A stretch of DNA of 64,000 nucleotides from Turnera subulata (GCA_028386065.3 JAKUCV010002183.1:69440-133439), one strand, 5' to 3'; positions 20,896-33,596 are shown, numbered from the stretch's first letter. Made by a program: numbers and translations. The notes: a model not told the origin generated them from the letters alone.

Positions 20896-21868
20896 ACATA
20901 TGGCATATGAAAATATATTTTTATAAAATAATTAGAATAATCGATATGGAAATGTTTGTAGCTAATGCTAATTAATTTGATTTGATTTGTTGTTAAAGTA
21001 ACGGGTGAATAAAAAAGAAAATATAACATAAGGATTAAGTAAATGAGCATTAAATAATAAAATTTAATAATTCTTCATCAAATAATGATATTAGTATGGA
21101 AATATGTGTAGTTAATAATTTAATATAAGGGAAAATTAGTTGTTAATTAGGAAGAAAATATTAACCAAATTATCTAAGAAGGGTTGGTTTCATTTTTTCA
21201 TTAAAATATGGAAGGAAAAAAAGAGTTAATATAAATACAATAATGAATATCCATAAGAACGATACGTGCCAGTTACCATGTAAAAGAAAAAAAAAATGTA
21301 TATGGAAAGGAGGCAATTTTTTTGGGCAATCTCAATGTCATTAATGTGTCCGTTAGTGTATTAATGATTTCTATTATTATTTCCTTATTATTTTGAAAAA
21401 TAAAGAGAACCATAATGAAGTGACATATGGCACAATTAATTAAAACAATATAAAGTAATGAACAGAAAAGACAATCATCCAAAAGAAAACGTTAACCAAA
21501 TTTAAATTTAAAGCTAGGCATATTGTCATTTTTAAGAGACAATTTATTTCAACCAATTGCTTGTCATTTATGAGTTCTTCCTTCGAATTAATTTTTTGTT
21601 AAAGGAAATAAAAATAAAAATATTTTAAAAATAAAGTTGGCGGTGGCTTCGGGGTTGACTTATCTTCTTTAACTCATTAATTAAAAATATTTAATGTATT
21701 TATTAAGTAATCAAAATTCGAACCTTTAATTTGAAGATGAATTGAAAAACGGTTTTATTTTAGAAAATTACATTATAAAAACAAACAATTCCTAAGTTTC
21801 TCTCACTATTTTCCAAATTTCTTTCCCCATCTTACCTTCCTTTCCCACGAGCATACAAACAATGGAAC
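20896..21868. other. AT-rich intergenic DNA, no gene seen
   Basis: Very AT-rich with short A and T runs. No ORF shows a recognisable domain and no clear repeat was found. Confidence 0.6.
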
Positions 21869-22400
21869 CACTAAGATCTTTAATCTTGTGCCCTAAGGCA
21901 CATGATAAGCCTAGATATATTATTATCACTATATTATGTATAAAGATTTTTCTATCTTGTGTCTTAGGGACACATGATAAGCCATTAAATAAAGAAATAA
22001 ATTCTCATAATTAAATGAGTATTATTTTCCTAGTGACTAAAATAATCCTTCCTAGTATTATCTTAGGGCACTAAGATCTTTAATCTTGTGCCCTAAGGCA
22101 CATGATAAGCCTAGATATATTATTATCACTATATTATGTATAAAGATTTTTCTATCTTGTGTCTTAGGGACACATGATAAGCCATTAAATAAAGAAATAA
22201 ATTCTCATAATTAAATGAGTATTATTTTCCTAGTGACTAAAATAATCCTTCCATAAGAAGAATGATTGTTGTGTAATTAATTCAATACAAAACAATGAAA
22301 GGTTATTTCAGTTACCAGGGGAATGATATTTATTAATTGTGAAAATTTATTTCATTATTTAGTGGCTTATCATGTGCCCCTAGGGCACAAGATAGAAAAA
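21869..22400. repeat. Duplicated MITE-like sequence
   Basis: A 184-bp block (21869-22052) is repeated exactly or nearly so at 22069-22252, a 200-bp offset. Each block begins with a sequence containing CTTGTGCCCTAAGGCACATG and GATAAGCC. The inverse, GGCTTATCATGTGCCCC with AGGGCACAAGAT, stands at 22361-22394. Subterminal inverted repeats with an AT-rich core indicate a MITE or fold-back unit that was tandemly duplicated. Confidence 0.7.
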
Positions 22401-22478
22401 CTCATATATCTAAGTACCCAGATTGTTGCCATAACTCTTTTGAATACAAAACCCTAACTGATCTTCACTCAACCAACA

Positions 22479-23260
22479 ATGAGCAACCGTGTTGTTAATC
22501 ATTTCGTGGGTAGTGTACCTGAAGTCGATCGGCTTTTGGCTGAGCCCTCCCAGAGGATGATAGAGGTTAATGTTCTCGCTGACATAGTGGACCGCGACCA
22601 TGTGTGAAGCTTTGATTCTCTTTACTTCCACCTCGTCCAGCTGCCCCAGCCTATCAAGTTTACTTGGTTGGTTACTTCTTTTGCCAATGACGTCAAACAC
22701 TAGATGGAGACTGTTCTCAACCGCCATCTGGACACCATCGGGAGCAAGTAGCTGATGGTGGGGCTCAGGATCCAAGCCGTGCCTATGGCTTGTTTCTTTA
22801 ATCCGATCCATAGGACAAAACCTAATGTTTTTGTGCTACCTATCTGCGTTGATAGATGTGCTCGTCTTCCAGCAGATGGAATCCGCTCCCAAGGCCGTCC
22901 CTGAGCCTCTCCACTCATTCCTTAAGCTTGACAATGTTACATTTGTGTGACTATTTGATTGCGCTAGGGATGTTGGCATTTTGCTTGGCCGGGTGAATAT
23001 TGTGCCCCGAAGGCTTGTCGATCTGCGCCAACTGGCGACGTTTCTCTGGCGGTACAGTCGCCCACTCCTGCAACACCTCCTTTTATATCGGGAGTTAAGG
23101 CTGGAGGATGGGGTTTGGAACCAATCGCTTCTCTCACATGAGCAGCTTTTATATATGCATTTGATCCTACACTCTCTCGCATATTTAGAATGCCAACAAA
23201 TGGTTTGTCTACTTTAGGACTAGGTAGATAAGTGACTGATGTTACTTTGTTAAGGTGGTT
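22479..23260 (+). pseudogene. Decayed ORF of unknown family
   Basis: From the ATG at 22479 one reading frame keeps protein-like, GC-richer composition across several stops (TGA at 22605, then TAGs near 22702 and 22749). Readable pieces are FDSLYFHLVQLPQPIKFTW, METVLNRHLDTIGSK, NPIHRTKPNVFVLPICVD and, in a shifted frame, GVKAGGWGLEPIASLT. GC content is clearly higher than in the flanks, which fits an inserted or processed coding sequence. I do not recognise the family. The minus-strand ORFs here read as shadows. Confidence 0.45.
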
Positions 23261-23263
23261 CAC

Positions 23264-23880
23264 CTATCATAGTTTTGAGATAAATCTAACTTACCATAAT
23301 TTTTTACCTAAACTTTTTTAAAAACTTCGGATATGATTACTTCTCTCTACACCTTATAAAATCTTCACTTAATATATACTTCGTATTTTGATTGATTGGA
23401 TCTATATTGTGTTATATCTCTTTTAAAATTTAAATTGTAAATAAGATTATTTATTGATAATATAAAATTTTAACACTTAATAGTAATTACAACTTGATAC
23501 ATGACACATCTTTGGGGTCCATTTTATAGTTTTTAACTTGCAAATCTATTTGTAGTTGCATATGTGTATATATTTTACACCACCTTTTGTCCATGTTTTG
23601 TGTTTATAACCTTACAAGCACTCGATTGGATCTCAACAACCGAATTGGTAGCTAGGGTGTTTAATTTGACTAAGTGGTTTTATTTTTCAGTTGGCGGTTT
23701 TTTTTTTTTTTGTATGGCAGTCTACCTTCATTAAGGATGGTTACAGGACTTAAGTGCTTATTAATTGTTATTTTGGAATTGTACAGCGTTTAGCTAGTTA
23801 GGAATCCTTGAAACGTTCCCTGGGCTCTCTTTGAGCACATCAAAGTAGGACATGGTTGGCTAATCACTTTTAATTTTTAC
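23264..23880. other. AT-rich intergenic DNA, nothing recognised
   Basis: No domain-bearing ORF, RNA gene or long repeat was seen. It contains a 16-base T run near 23699. Confidence 0.5.
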
Positions 23881-24680
23881 GAAGGAATATTAGCCACAGT
23901 GACTTGCTCAGTCGCCATGTACAGTCACTCATCTCCTCTGTATTGATTATAACATTAAATGTTTAAATTATCTCAATAAATTGGTTACGTGCATTTTTAG
24001 TTTTGGAAAGATAATTGATTACTTTACTCTCATCTAAGCAAAAACCACCATATATTCTAAATTCCTCCAAAACACAATTACCTCCACCATTTAATCAAAG
24101 ATCATCTTCCTATCTTTTCTCATCCTCACCCAATAATCACTTTTCGGAGAAAAACAATACTAATATTTTTTCCATCACATTGATTGATCATCACATTAAA
24201 GGTTATTATTATCTCATTAAATATTATTTGGTTAGCCACTGTTCAGAGGTTAAAGGGAGAAACCTATTTTATTTTGAATTTTTCTAACAATGCGTTGCCA
24301 CCTTATTGAGTCAATATATCTCTTAATAAATCCTAATAAAAAACAACAACTATTTTACATACTCTTTTTTTTGCTTTATGAGAGGAGTTTGTTTCCATTT
24401 TTGGGTATTTTTGTTTCCGGTTTCTAGGTTCCGTTATGTTTTGTTTAGTTTGATAAATTCTACTTCTTGGTGCTGTGTTTACGGTACAGATAAGATGGAA
24501 AGCAAATGACTTTGCTTTCTGAAAAAAAAAAAAGTCCTGTTGTTTTTTTTTGGGACGAAAATGGTGTCTTTTGCTTAAACCATTAAACCAATAAAGTAAA
24601 TAATCAATTAACATTTAATGAGATGAGGAAATGAGTCGTCCTTGGCAACTGACCAAGTGACTGTGGCTAGCATTCCTCAT
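23881..24680. mobile_element. Non-autonomous DNA transposon / MITE (about 0.8 kb)
   Basis: The left end GAAGGAATATTAGCCACAGT continues GACTTGCTCAGTCGCC. The right end, read in reverse, gives GAGGAATGCTAGCCACAGT followed by CACTTGGTCAGTTGCC. About 55-60 bp are inverted and similar, with an AT-rich core that encodes nothing recognisable. Long TIRs suggest a Mutator-type MITE; no clean 9-bp target duplication was found. Confidence 0.65.
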
Positions 24681-25688
24681 TACAATTTACAACCTAAACT
24701 ATTTAAGGGGGTAGGATATAAAGTGCACATGCATTACTTGTAGATTGTGGCTTTAGCTCAAAACAATCAAAGCTAAGCCCCTAGCTAATATGTATTTCTG
24801 AACCAACCATTTACTGGCTTTTCCGTGAGCTTTTTCGACTAGTTTTGCCTTGTCTCTTTGGTAAGGCTTGACTAATTATTACTACTGTATAATATAACTG
24901 TCTCCAAACTGCTATTCTGGCTTTGCTTTGTGCAACCACTACAGATTTCTGCTTATCAGGTCATTCTTCATCTTCATTTCTTTCTATTTCCAAAAGCTAA
25001 GTTCAGTTTTTCATTCACTATATACACATGTACCAGGTAGATTGCCACAACTTGGTCAACACCGGTACTTATAAACAATAGCAGGATTATACGTCTATTA
25101 TGAGTAGGGTTAATGGATGATTATGCAGTTTTTTTTCAAATTCTGATTTGAGAGGGTGGCCATGATAGAATTAGAAACTGCAATGGAAGGGCTTAAAACC
25201 AACATGAAGTTTGGAGATTTAAGTTATTATGCAGCACCAGAGGGAACTAACATCAAGCTAGCATATTGCTCTTAATTTGAAATTGCATACAAATCCACCA
25301 GCCAAAAGGGGTGGTGGCATAGTTGCCAGAACAAACAAGGTCGTATAATTTAAATGTGAATGTGTAAATAAAGAAATAATATACATACAATAGCTGTGGG
25401 CAGTGGGAGGAACTGTAATACAAGATTCCCAGCATCGGTTCTATAAAATCCCAAAACCGATCAACATACCCGATTAATCGGAAGCATGAGACTAGCTAGT
25501 TATTATGATGATGAGGCCAAAACTAATGTACAGTCTTGTGTAAGAAATTCCTGATGTATGTTCCATTTTCAAAGTTGAAAAGGGGGATTTCGAAAAACTT
25601 TGTTGGTTTGACCTAAATTTGTAGCTATACAGGACCAGCAGCAGATTTCTGCCCCTGGAAGAATGATTTTTTTTTGTTTTTGTTTGTG
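24681..25688. other. Intergenic DNA and invertase 3' end
   Basis: AT-rich with no supported gene. The part next to 25689 is likely the 3' UTR of the minus-strand invertase gene. Confidence 0.5.
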
Positions 25689-28600
25689 TTATACCAGAAT
25701 CTGAGACTTAGCAGCACCTCTCGAACACTTCTTCCTGCCAGTCTTGCTTAAGCCACAAACACAATTCTCAAGAAGCTCATAGTCCTCTTCCCAGAATAAC
25801 AAGGATGCCATCTTGGGATTCTCCACCAGAATTTTAGATGTCAAGAACCCAGCAATGGTCCATGTTTGGTAAAGTCGGGATTGCTTTCCGATAAACTTTC
25901 CAGTTCGAGTATCATAATATTCCGGCCAACGATCAACTTGAAGCCGCTTCTCAGCCAAAGCAACAGCTTTCTCTGCCAAATCTGTTCTGCCCATCTTGAG
26001 GCATGCCAATGTGAACTGAAATCAAGTATGCAAGTTAGAATTGTAAAATACCAAATGATTTGACTCTTCCATTTAAGCTCCTTAACCAACTCCCACTCTT
26101 CCTCTTCACCAAAGCAGATAATTCAGATTATAAAGAGATGATCAATTCTCATGTACATTTGCCATTTTTAACTTAGTCAACAAATGAATTTGCGGGAACA
26201 TCACTAGCCAGCAAAAATTTGATGATTAGTCAATGTGTCAAAGGCTGGAACTTGAAATAAATTCATTTTAAACAACCGCCTCAATATATAATTTGTATTG
26301 GCCAAACCAAGTATTCTTTACATAGGCATTTCACTATTGCATAACTTGTCTATCCAAAACGATAATAGTATCGCATAATACTAACAGGAAGTAATCTTGT
26401 CTCAACACTAGCGGGAAAGATAATTAATTATGAATCAGCAACAAACAAATTTTTTCGAGCATTGGTGGTAACAATAATATTTTAAGAAACTCAAGTTTAC
26501 CTGCCATAGAAGTGTTGGCCAAGATCCACCATTATGATATGACCAAGGCCTGCAAGGGACATCAAACACAGAGATGTCAATTGATGATATTTACAAAAAA
26601 CTGAATCATTGATGGATGCCAGTAACAGAGACTAGTACAAACTGTAGAAAACTCACGTATTCTTAGGGTCACTACCAGTGATGATGCGCCAATCATCATA
26701 CTCCAGAGCAGGGTAACATATTTTAAGAGGCATATTTCCGACAAGGTCATCCCACTTTGCTTCAATCATATTTAAGATAGCTTCATTCTGTTTGGGGGTA
26801 CCCAGTGATGAAACAACAGACCAAAGATTTCCAAGAGTGAAAAATCTAAAATCCATATGAGCTGGCTGTAGATTGCCCAACATATAGCCACCTTCCTCCG
26901 GTATCCAGTCCATGAGCCATAGTGGAATTTGTTCAGGATATATATTAAATTTGTTGGTGGCATCCATAGAATACTCTTCGGTTTTATACCGGTAGATCTC
27001 ATTGATCTTTTTCATGTCCACCCAATAGTATTCTCTAATGTGGAAAGATAATGCACTAAGCCTATTGTTGACAGCCCGCACTAAATTCTTGGATCCATCA
27101 GTAACAGCCAGCATTTCACGGGAACACCGTAAAGCAGAGTAAAACAAGGCCTGCATCACAGATTTCTTATAAGAAAAGCTATTCACAAGATAAATGCACC
27201 ACATATTTTACTTGTAGTTATCCTGATTATGGAAAAGGTAAACTTAGAGGCCAAAACAAGTAATATCAAATCCAAGGCAAGGAGAGAAATAAAATCCAGT
27301 ATCATTTAGCTGGCATATTATACAGACCGCCAAAAGTTATATCTACATTCTGCATAAAGTTTTCCTCAATTCTGTTGTAAAAATACCAGAACAGTTTATA
27401 AAACAGAATCCTTTCCTCTATACAATCATTCAAGAAAAGCATTAACATAATGTCTTCACCAGGATCATATTTGGCATCAAGGAGATCTATACTTTGGCAC
27501 CACTAAGTGCTTCTCTACAACAGCATGTCACAAGCAATTGCTAAAATGCTCCCAGTACAGTTGGATATAACATTTTCCCAGCAAAATGCAAAAAGAAATG
27601 AATTCATAAACAAAGGTTCAGTAAAATGCAGTCACGAAATAAGACAATGAGAAGAAAATAAAGGACGCACTTGGATTTCAAGGGGATGACCATGAATGCC
27701 CATTCGCCGATCTATCATACAGGAGCCGTCCGTGACCAACAAAGTAGGAAACATATCAAACCCATCGCTTAAGCACAAGTTCAGGATCAGTTTGATGCCA
27801 GTCTGAACATCCACCCTTTCTTGCAAGGTATAGTCACCGGTGATCTTCCCATATGCCCTCAACAAAATAATCCACCATAAACCTATTGAAGAAGAGAGAA
27901 ACATGACTCAGTGCTATTACTCAAAACCAAAAGTTACCTACTTTGGAAGTGCTTATAATACATAAAATGAGAATCCCACCATTGAACAAATTAACCACAA
28001 TGAATACAATATTGCCGTAAAAGAAGCACCATCACAATTTTATATATCAGCACACTCATAGAAATGCAACATACTGACCAGAATCCACAGGAGCAACACG
28101 CCCAATGGCCGATTCGCCAAAATCTGGATCCAGAACTTCTTCATGCTTATTGTCATCAAGTGGTACAGATCTAACTTTAAAACTGGCAGGCATCAAACCC
28201 TGCCCTGGACTATAGCAGTCCACTGTTTTCTCCCAACTCTAAGACAACAAAAGAAGAAGACACTAACACCAATAAGTTCCAGGATAACAAATATAAAGTA
28301 TTGCTACTAACACTAAGCACTGCAACTATGGCGAGGCATGAAAATACAACAAGCAACATATTGAGGGAGAGCATATCTTCAAGGGCAAGCAGGAAGGAGA
28401 AACAACATGCCAAAGCCAAAAACTGGTAGAACTTTCTTTTCAAATATAAATGTTGTAATTCAACTTCAATGGTCTCTGATGCTCAAACTTCCAGAGGAAA
28501 AGCCAAGATGATTTCAAAATGATTAAAAGTAGCGCATTTAATGAATCTCCAAATAAACACTTGTAACTTCTTCAGAAGTACAGGATTACCAATCTAAACG

Positions 28601-29463
28601 AACATAAATAGGCAGCAGATGCATAACGAAGAAATAGTTAAAACAGATCAAAGGATTACCTGCAATTGCAAGGTATGAAGCAGAAAATTCCTTACAATCT
28701 CTCCTTCTCCCTTAAGCAAGAAGGCAAGTGCTGAAGGCACAAAATCACGAATAAACACCTGGTCATAATTCAATGGTGTCTTATCCCCTGGATCATTTGC
28801 AGCCACAGTCCCCACAGGAGTACCACAATACATCACAACCGAATCCTTCAACAACCTCCAGGCTTCCTTTTCCATATCCGACTCCTCCCTCCTGGGAGTC
28901 GAAATTTCCACCCCTTTGCCACCCTCTAAATCCTCCGGGGCAGCAACTCCTAACCTGGACTCTTCCTCTCCAATAACATTCTCATCTTTATCAATCCTCT
29001 CAACTACCAAAGGCTTAACACCAATCCCATTCTGCACATAAATTCTCTCAAAGTTCTTGTCATTCACCCTAGTCTCAACAGATGTTGAGTACTGTTGCAC
29101 CTTGGGAGCAATACACGCAAGAATATAACCAGCCCTATCGCTCTTAGTTGTACAAACACCATAATAAGATCTAGATATAATCCTAGAGTGACCAAAATCA
29201 ATACTGGGTGCACAGAAAGCTTTCTGGGTACCATTGATTCCGCCTCTAGAACACAAAACACGAAAAGGGTAAGCAGCAGATTCCCTGTTTCTATCAAAAG
29301 TGGAGTAATTCCTTGATAAATTGCTGGCTAGGCTATGGTGGTGCTTAGCACACCCGAAGAAAGAAGGGTTCTTTCGGGTCATGAATAACCTATAAGCGGG
29401 TTTCATGGTTGAATTCCCAAGGAAACTGATAGCGTTCATGGTTGATAAACCGCCAAAAAACAC
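25689..29463 (-). CDS. Alkaline/neutral invertase, organelle-targeted type (GH100)
   Basis: Hydrolyses sucrose to glucose and fructose near neutral pH. Six coding exons on the minus strand: 29463-28660, 28238-28079, 27882-27671, 27150-26657, 26549-26501 and 26015-25689. All introns are GT-AG and phases match, giving 681 codons plus stop, normal for the long alpha-clade enzymes. Residues 1 to about 150 are Ser/Arg-rich, like a mitochondrial or plastid transit peptide, and poorly conserved. The GH100 body follows: [106 protein letters not shown] and the C-terminal [14 protein letters not shown]. The first ATG at 29463 was chosen; a second in-frame ATG at 29439 is possible. A TATA box lies about 210 bp upstream. 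No lesions seen. Equivalent to Arabidopsis A/N-INVA or INVC; which one is not resolved. Confidence 0.96.
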
Positions 29464-29673
29464 AATTTCTGTATTGAAGAAATTGTACAGAAATTGTGTT
29501 AAAGAAGCAAACTTTTCTTTCTTCTTCTTCTGCTATGTATTTACAAAGGTTGAAACTTTGATGGTTTTTTTTTTTTTGTTATCCAAAGAGATTTGAGATA
29601 CGGGATTGGTGCTGAATTTCTTGTTCAAAGGGGAAATTATAGGAATGGTTTTCAAAATGGGAAAAGACCTGTG

Positions 29674-29682
29674 CTTTTTATA
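29674..29682 (-). promoter_or_regulatory. TATA box of invertase gene
   Basis: On the minus strand the sequence reads TATAAAAAG, about 210 bp before the ATG. This would place transcription start near 29645 with a 5' UTR of about 180 nt. Confidence 0.55.
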
Positions 29683-30639
29683 TGGGCGGTGAAACAGGGG
29701 AAGAAAAGAGAGGCCCTTGGGGAAGAAGAGAGAGGACCTTGGATTTTTTTTGAGGACCCTGCAATGACCAAACCACCCCTCAAATTGTCAATGTTGTATG
29801 GTTCTCATTATTTTTGGTTTCTCTAATTATCTTTTGTGTTTCCTTTTGTAGAATTGATTGTGATTCTAGGAAAATATATTTTGAATTTTCAGCCATTGGT
29901 TGGTGTGGATATATTTAGCAACCAACAAGTATTATGGAGCCAATTTACACATCTTACCAAACTTGAAGTATGACAAAGTTTGGGGGCTGAAATGAATGGG
30001 CATGGATTAATTAGGATTGGTAGGTTAACATTTTGTTAATTATAGACCTTATTTAGAACCACTGACATAAAAAGAAATCAATGAATATGCTAAATCAGAT
30101 TCTCTATTAGTAAGGGCACTTGAAAGGACTAGAACCTCTGTTCAAAAAAAGAAAAAAGGACTAGAACCTTGAATATCCAATAGATTTTTGCCCAATTTGT
30201 AATAGTGATGATATGCAGCTAACCATACCTAAACCTAAATGAATAAAAAACTCGACCAAAAAAAAAAGAATAAAAAAAAAACACTACAACCAAAAAAGGA
30301 CTTCAAATAACATCCTCTCCTTAAGCAAAACAATAAGGAGCACAACTTATTTAATTTTGCTGTTTGGCCTTATACAGCATTGGTCAACATAATCGACAGT
30401 AAGAAATCTTCTTTTCACTGTTCAGATTATGGCATATGTTACTGTGGAAAATTTGTTGGTTTTCTTTTTCCAGATTTTTCTTTTAACCTACATAAATAAA
30501 ATTAATGGGGATAAATACAAGTGACGTGTCAAAGAGATTGCAGCCCAGTAGCTTTTTGTTTTCTCAATGCACCAAGTACCCATATGTTCCTTTCCACCAT
30601 TATAAAGCTGCCACGTGTCATCCAGGAAGGGGGTGAGTG
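29683..30639. other. Invertase upstream region, intergenic
   Basis: AT-rich with no supported gene. The first few hundred bases probably contain the rest of the invertase promoter. Confidence 0.5.
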
Positions 30640-31840
30640 GGATTTGCACTTTATGTGCACTTTTTGCTTCAGTGACTTCATTTTACAAATGCATCATCAT
30701 CTCGGCCAAGGCCAACACTAGACAGTGATGGCTTGCACCAAAAAAGGGAATCAAAACTTTGATGGCCAATTATGTTTTAGTTTATCCAAACTATTTTTGC
30801 ACTTTTATGGAAGCAAAAACCATGACCAAGCATTCCAATAGGCACATTGAATTTGAGGTTCGAAAAATATGGTTCTTTCAGCAAAAGACCAAAAAAAGTA
30901 AAGGAACAGGTCAAGTTGGCTATTTGAAAGTTACATAAAAGTGCTCATCCTCTTCTGAGTCATCAAAATAGGGATGTTTTTTGGCTTTATGATTGCTAGA
31001 AGATCACATAAGAACTATAAAGATACAAAAAGATAAACAACACAGTTACACAGTAGAGATAGGCACAGGCTGTTTACTTCTCTCTCTTTTTTCGGCAAAA
31101 CTTGCCGATTAGTTTTATTGGGCCCAAATAGTGTAGCTACTAATCACTGGCCATGACCCGCTGCAACGAATCAAAATTGGGCTAGGATGACATTTATACT
31201 AGAGTGATATATGTGACCCAAAATATTAAATTCCAATTTTTCTGTCGCAAACATATACGTATGTAGTAGACTAGTAGTCATTAAATTTCAAATTATGTAG
31301 TAGTCAATTTCGTTTTCATATTTTGATAAAAAAAAAATATGATATGCTTAAACTCAGCAAACATATATGTATGTAGTAGTCATTAATAAGTAGTAGTCAA
31401 TTTCGCAAACATATATGTATGTGGTAGTCATTAAATTTCAAATTATGTAGTAGTCTATTTCGTTTTCATATGGCCATTGTCTATTTATTCTCATTCTATA
31501 ATATGGACAACACATTCTATCATATACCTTAAAATTGTTTACAGTAAACATGACTAGAAAATCTCTAAATTCATTAATTCTTTAAGAAGGAAATTAAATC
31601 TTCACATACTAATAACATGGAGTAGAGAAAACAGGTAAGAGTATATATGTTTTCTATATTTTCTCAAAAAGTTAGAATTGGCCAATAAAATTAGTTATAG
31701 TAATACTTGTCCAAAAAGTTGAACCAATCAATTAATTATGATTCTTTGAGTTTGAATGATCAGTTGTGCCTATTGCAAAACTCAAAACTTAATTCCCTCA
31801 TATATGTACCATTCTCTAAAATGGCAAACTCATCCAACTG
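30640..31840. repeat. Old segmental duplicate of DNA near the F-box genes
   Basis: 30640-31035 aligns with 49745-50105 (shared landmarks GCCAATTATGTTT, AGTTTATCCAAAC and ATATGGTTCTTT in the same order), and 31755-31835 aligns with 63923-64000 (TGATCAG..GTGCCT, then TTGCAAAACTCAA and AAATGGCAAACTCATC). The two target pieces are now about 14 kb apart, separated by the Mutator element and F-box paralogue. No gene is recognised in the block. Confidence 0.7.
31246..31473. repeat. Diverged tandem repeats (CATATATGTATGTAGTAG type)
   Basis: Three units begin GCAAACATATA(C/T)GTATGT(A/G) near 31246, 31358 and 31407, followed by (A)GTAGTCATTAA and, in two, AAATTTCAAATTATGTAGTAG and TCGTTTTCATAT. Unit lengths differ through indels. 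Confidence 0.7.
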
Positions 31841-32228
31841 ATTTGGTAGTATACATTCCCACCACAAAAACATACCAAAAGAAAGCTTTCCTCAGTGAAA
31901 GCATCATCCATCAAATAAATGATTCAAAGCAATCTTTGTAATGCAATAAACAGTTTTGTAAGGCAAAATTGCAGCCTATTGACAGGCAACTAGTAGAAAC
32001 CATGCTGAAGATTGAAGTACTAGTCATTCATGACCAAACTTAACCAGTCCCATACAGCCTTTTGTACGACAAAATCGCAAGCAATTCAAGCTGACCAAAA
32101 CATAGACCAAAATCAGCAGCCTATTGACAGGGTACAGATATTTTTATGTTCTTTCTACTACCAAATGATGCAGTGATGCCATAAAGTGTTTCCAATATCA
32201 CCACCACCAGTGCCTGGATATCCGTCTG
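31841..32228. other. Intergenic DNA, probably includes 3' UTR of BED gene
   Basis: No ORF with a domain. The part next to 32229 is likely transcribed as the 3' UTR of the minus-strand BED gene. Confidence 0.45.
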
Positions 32229-32870
32229 CTAAAATTTTCCTTGCCACTTGCTAAAATAGTTTGTCATAAGCTTCTGCCCAGACTTGGTTGGTTTTCTCTT
32301 TTGACACCTCTTGAAATGTGCATGCAGACTACTAGTCCCATTAGCTGATTTGGCTCCAAGCAACATTTTGCAGCTGTTGCATTCCGCCTTAACTTCTCCG
32401 TTCAAGTTCTTCTTCGTGAAATGATTCCAAACACTCGATATAGTCACTGCTTGCCCCTCATCAGATTCCAAAGGAGAAGCATTCATTTCAACCGCTTGAG
32501 TAGGGGGAAGCAATTTGGTTGGTGGTGCTTCTCGCTTCAGACACCTCCTGCAATGTGCATGCAGAGTACTAGTCCCATTAGTTGATTTCCCTGCGAGCAA
32601 CACTTTGCAGTTGTTGCACTCAGCTTTAACTTCTCCATTCACTTCCTTCTTTGTGAAATAATTCCACACTACACTTCTTGTTTTCCCATTAGAGTTGGGG
32701 ACAGAACCTTGTGCAATTTCTCTCGGTCTGTAAGAATTGACTTCAACTGGGGAATGAGAACCATCAATTTGTACTGGTGTGTATGAATTGACGCTCTCTT
32801 CCATTGGGGAATCCGCAGGATTGGAGACATCATTGAGCAAGGTAGCTGGTTGTGTTGGCATGATGGACAT
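32229..32870 (-). CDS. Tandem BED zinc-finger protein (213 aa)
   Basis: Two BED-type fingers and little else. Finger 1 spans about residues 66-110 (SVVWNYFTKKEVNGEVKAEC, Cys85, Cys88, His104/106, Cys110); finger 2 about 146-189 (SSVWNHFTKKNLNGEVKAEC, Cys164, Cys167, His183/185, Cys189). The N-terminal 60 residues are acidic and Ser/Pro-rich; the end is basic (KRKPTKSGQK) and closes with MTNYFSKWQGKF. BED fingers bind DNA and are typical of hAT transposases and host genes derived from them; no transposase or dimerisation domain is present. The start is the ATG at 32870, because a good acceptor (TGCAG at 32885-32881) separates it from the in-frame ATG at 32888. A matching donor at 33485 gives a 605-bp 5' UTR intron. 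The near-identical fingers suggest internal duplication. It is probably a real nuclear gene. Confidence 0.78.
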   Translation of the reverse strand: MSIMPTQPATLLNDVSNPADSPMEESVNSYTPVQIDGSHSPVEVNSYRPREIAQGSVPNSNGKTRSVVWNYFTKKEVNGEVKAECNNCKVLLAGKSTNGTSTLHAHCRRCLKREAPPTKLLPPTQAVEMNASPLESDEGQAVTISSVWNHFTKKNLNGEVKAECNSCKMLLGAKSANGTSSLHAHFKRCQKRKPTKSGQKLMTNYFSKWQGKF

Positions 32871-32880
32871 GAGTAAAGCC

Positions 32881-33485
32881 CTGCACAAATTTTAAAACAA
32901 TATTTGTATAATGAGCTAATCCTAAGAAAGGAAAACAATAGTATATGATTATCACTAGCTCATTAGTATGAGCTAAACTTTCCTTCTAAAGAAATTTTCT
33001 ATTTTTAGACTCAAATACCAAATATTCTGTAAAGACCAGTACAAACGGAGGAAAACCATAACAAAAAAGCCAAAATTAGGTGATTCCCAGAGAATCAATT
33101 ATCTCTACCAAAGCCAAGTATCTTGTAAAGGTCAAGGCTTCAAGCTTTTCTCCAAGTGTTTATGAATCCAATTCTCTAACAACATAACACTAACACTAAC
33201 AGCCCCAAAAAGAAGAAAACAGAATGCTAGTATTTTTCTTTCTTTCTTTTTTAAATACACCAATATTGTACCCAATATCACAACAGAAACAAGTGAAATC
33301 TAAGAGCCAGATCATGAAATTGAACCCACATTATCACTATTGGGGCTGAAAATGAGTTTTATTAGGAGGGCATCAACTTAACATCGCCTTACAAAGAGAC
33401 CGACCAACAGAAACAAGAGATGGAACAAAGAAAACAGGAAAAAAAAAAAAACAGAGAGAACCCAACAGAAGAGTAAGAGTAATAC
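32881..33485 (-). other. Probable 5' UTR intron of BED gene
   Basis: On the minus strand the donor is CAAG|GTATTAC at 33485 and the acceptor TTTGTGCAG|G at 32881. The exon upstream (33486 to roughly 33600-33700) would be the 5' UTR. No coding signal inside. Confidence 0.55.
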
Positions 33486-33596
33486 CTTGACTTGAAGTCT
33501 TTTATCTTGTGCTACGTGATTGAGAGAGGATGTTGGGTTTTCAGCTTTGAGCTTCCTCCTCTGTTGGCTTAGAGAAAAACAGCAGTGAGGATCTTC

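Noticed and set aside
22410..22811. 133-codon minus-strand ORF
   Set aside because: The plus-strand frame at 22479 has the more protein-like reading across stops; the minus ORF appears to be its shadow.
26653..27204. A separate gene for each invertase ORF
   Set aside because: The ORFs are exons of one gene: borders carry GT-AG sites, phases match and the joined length fits the family.
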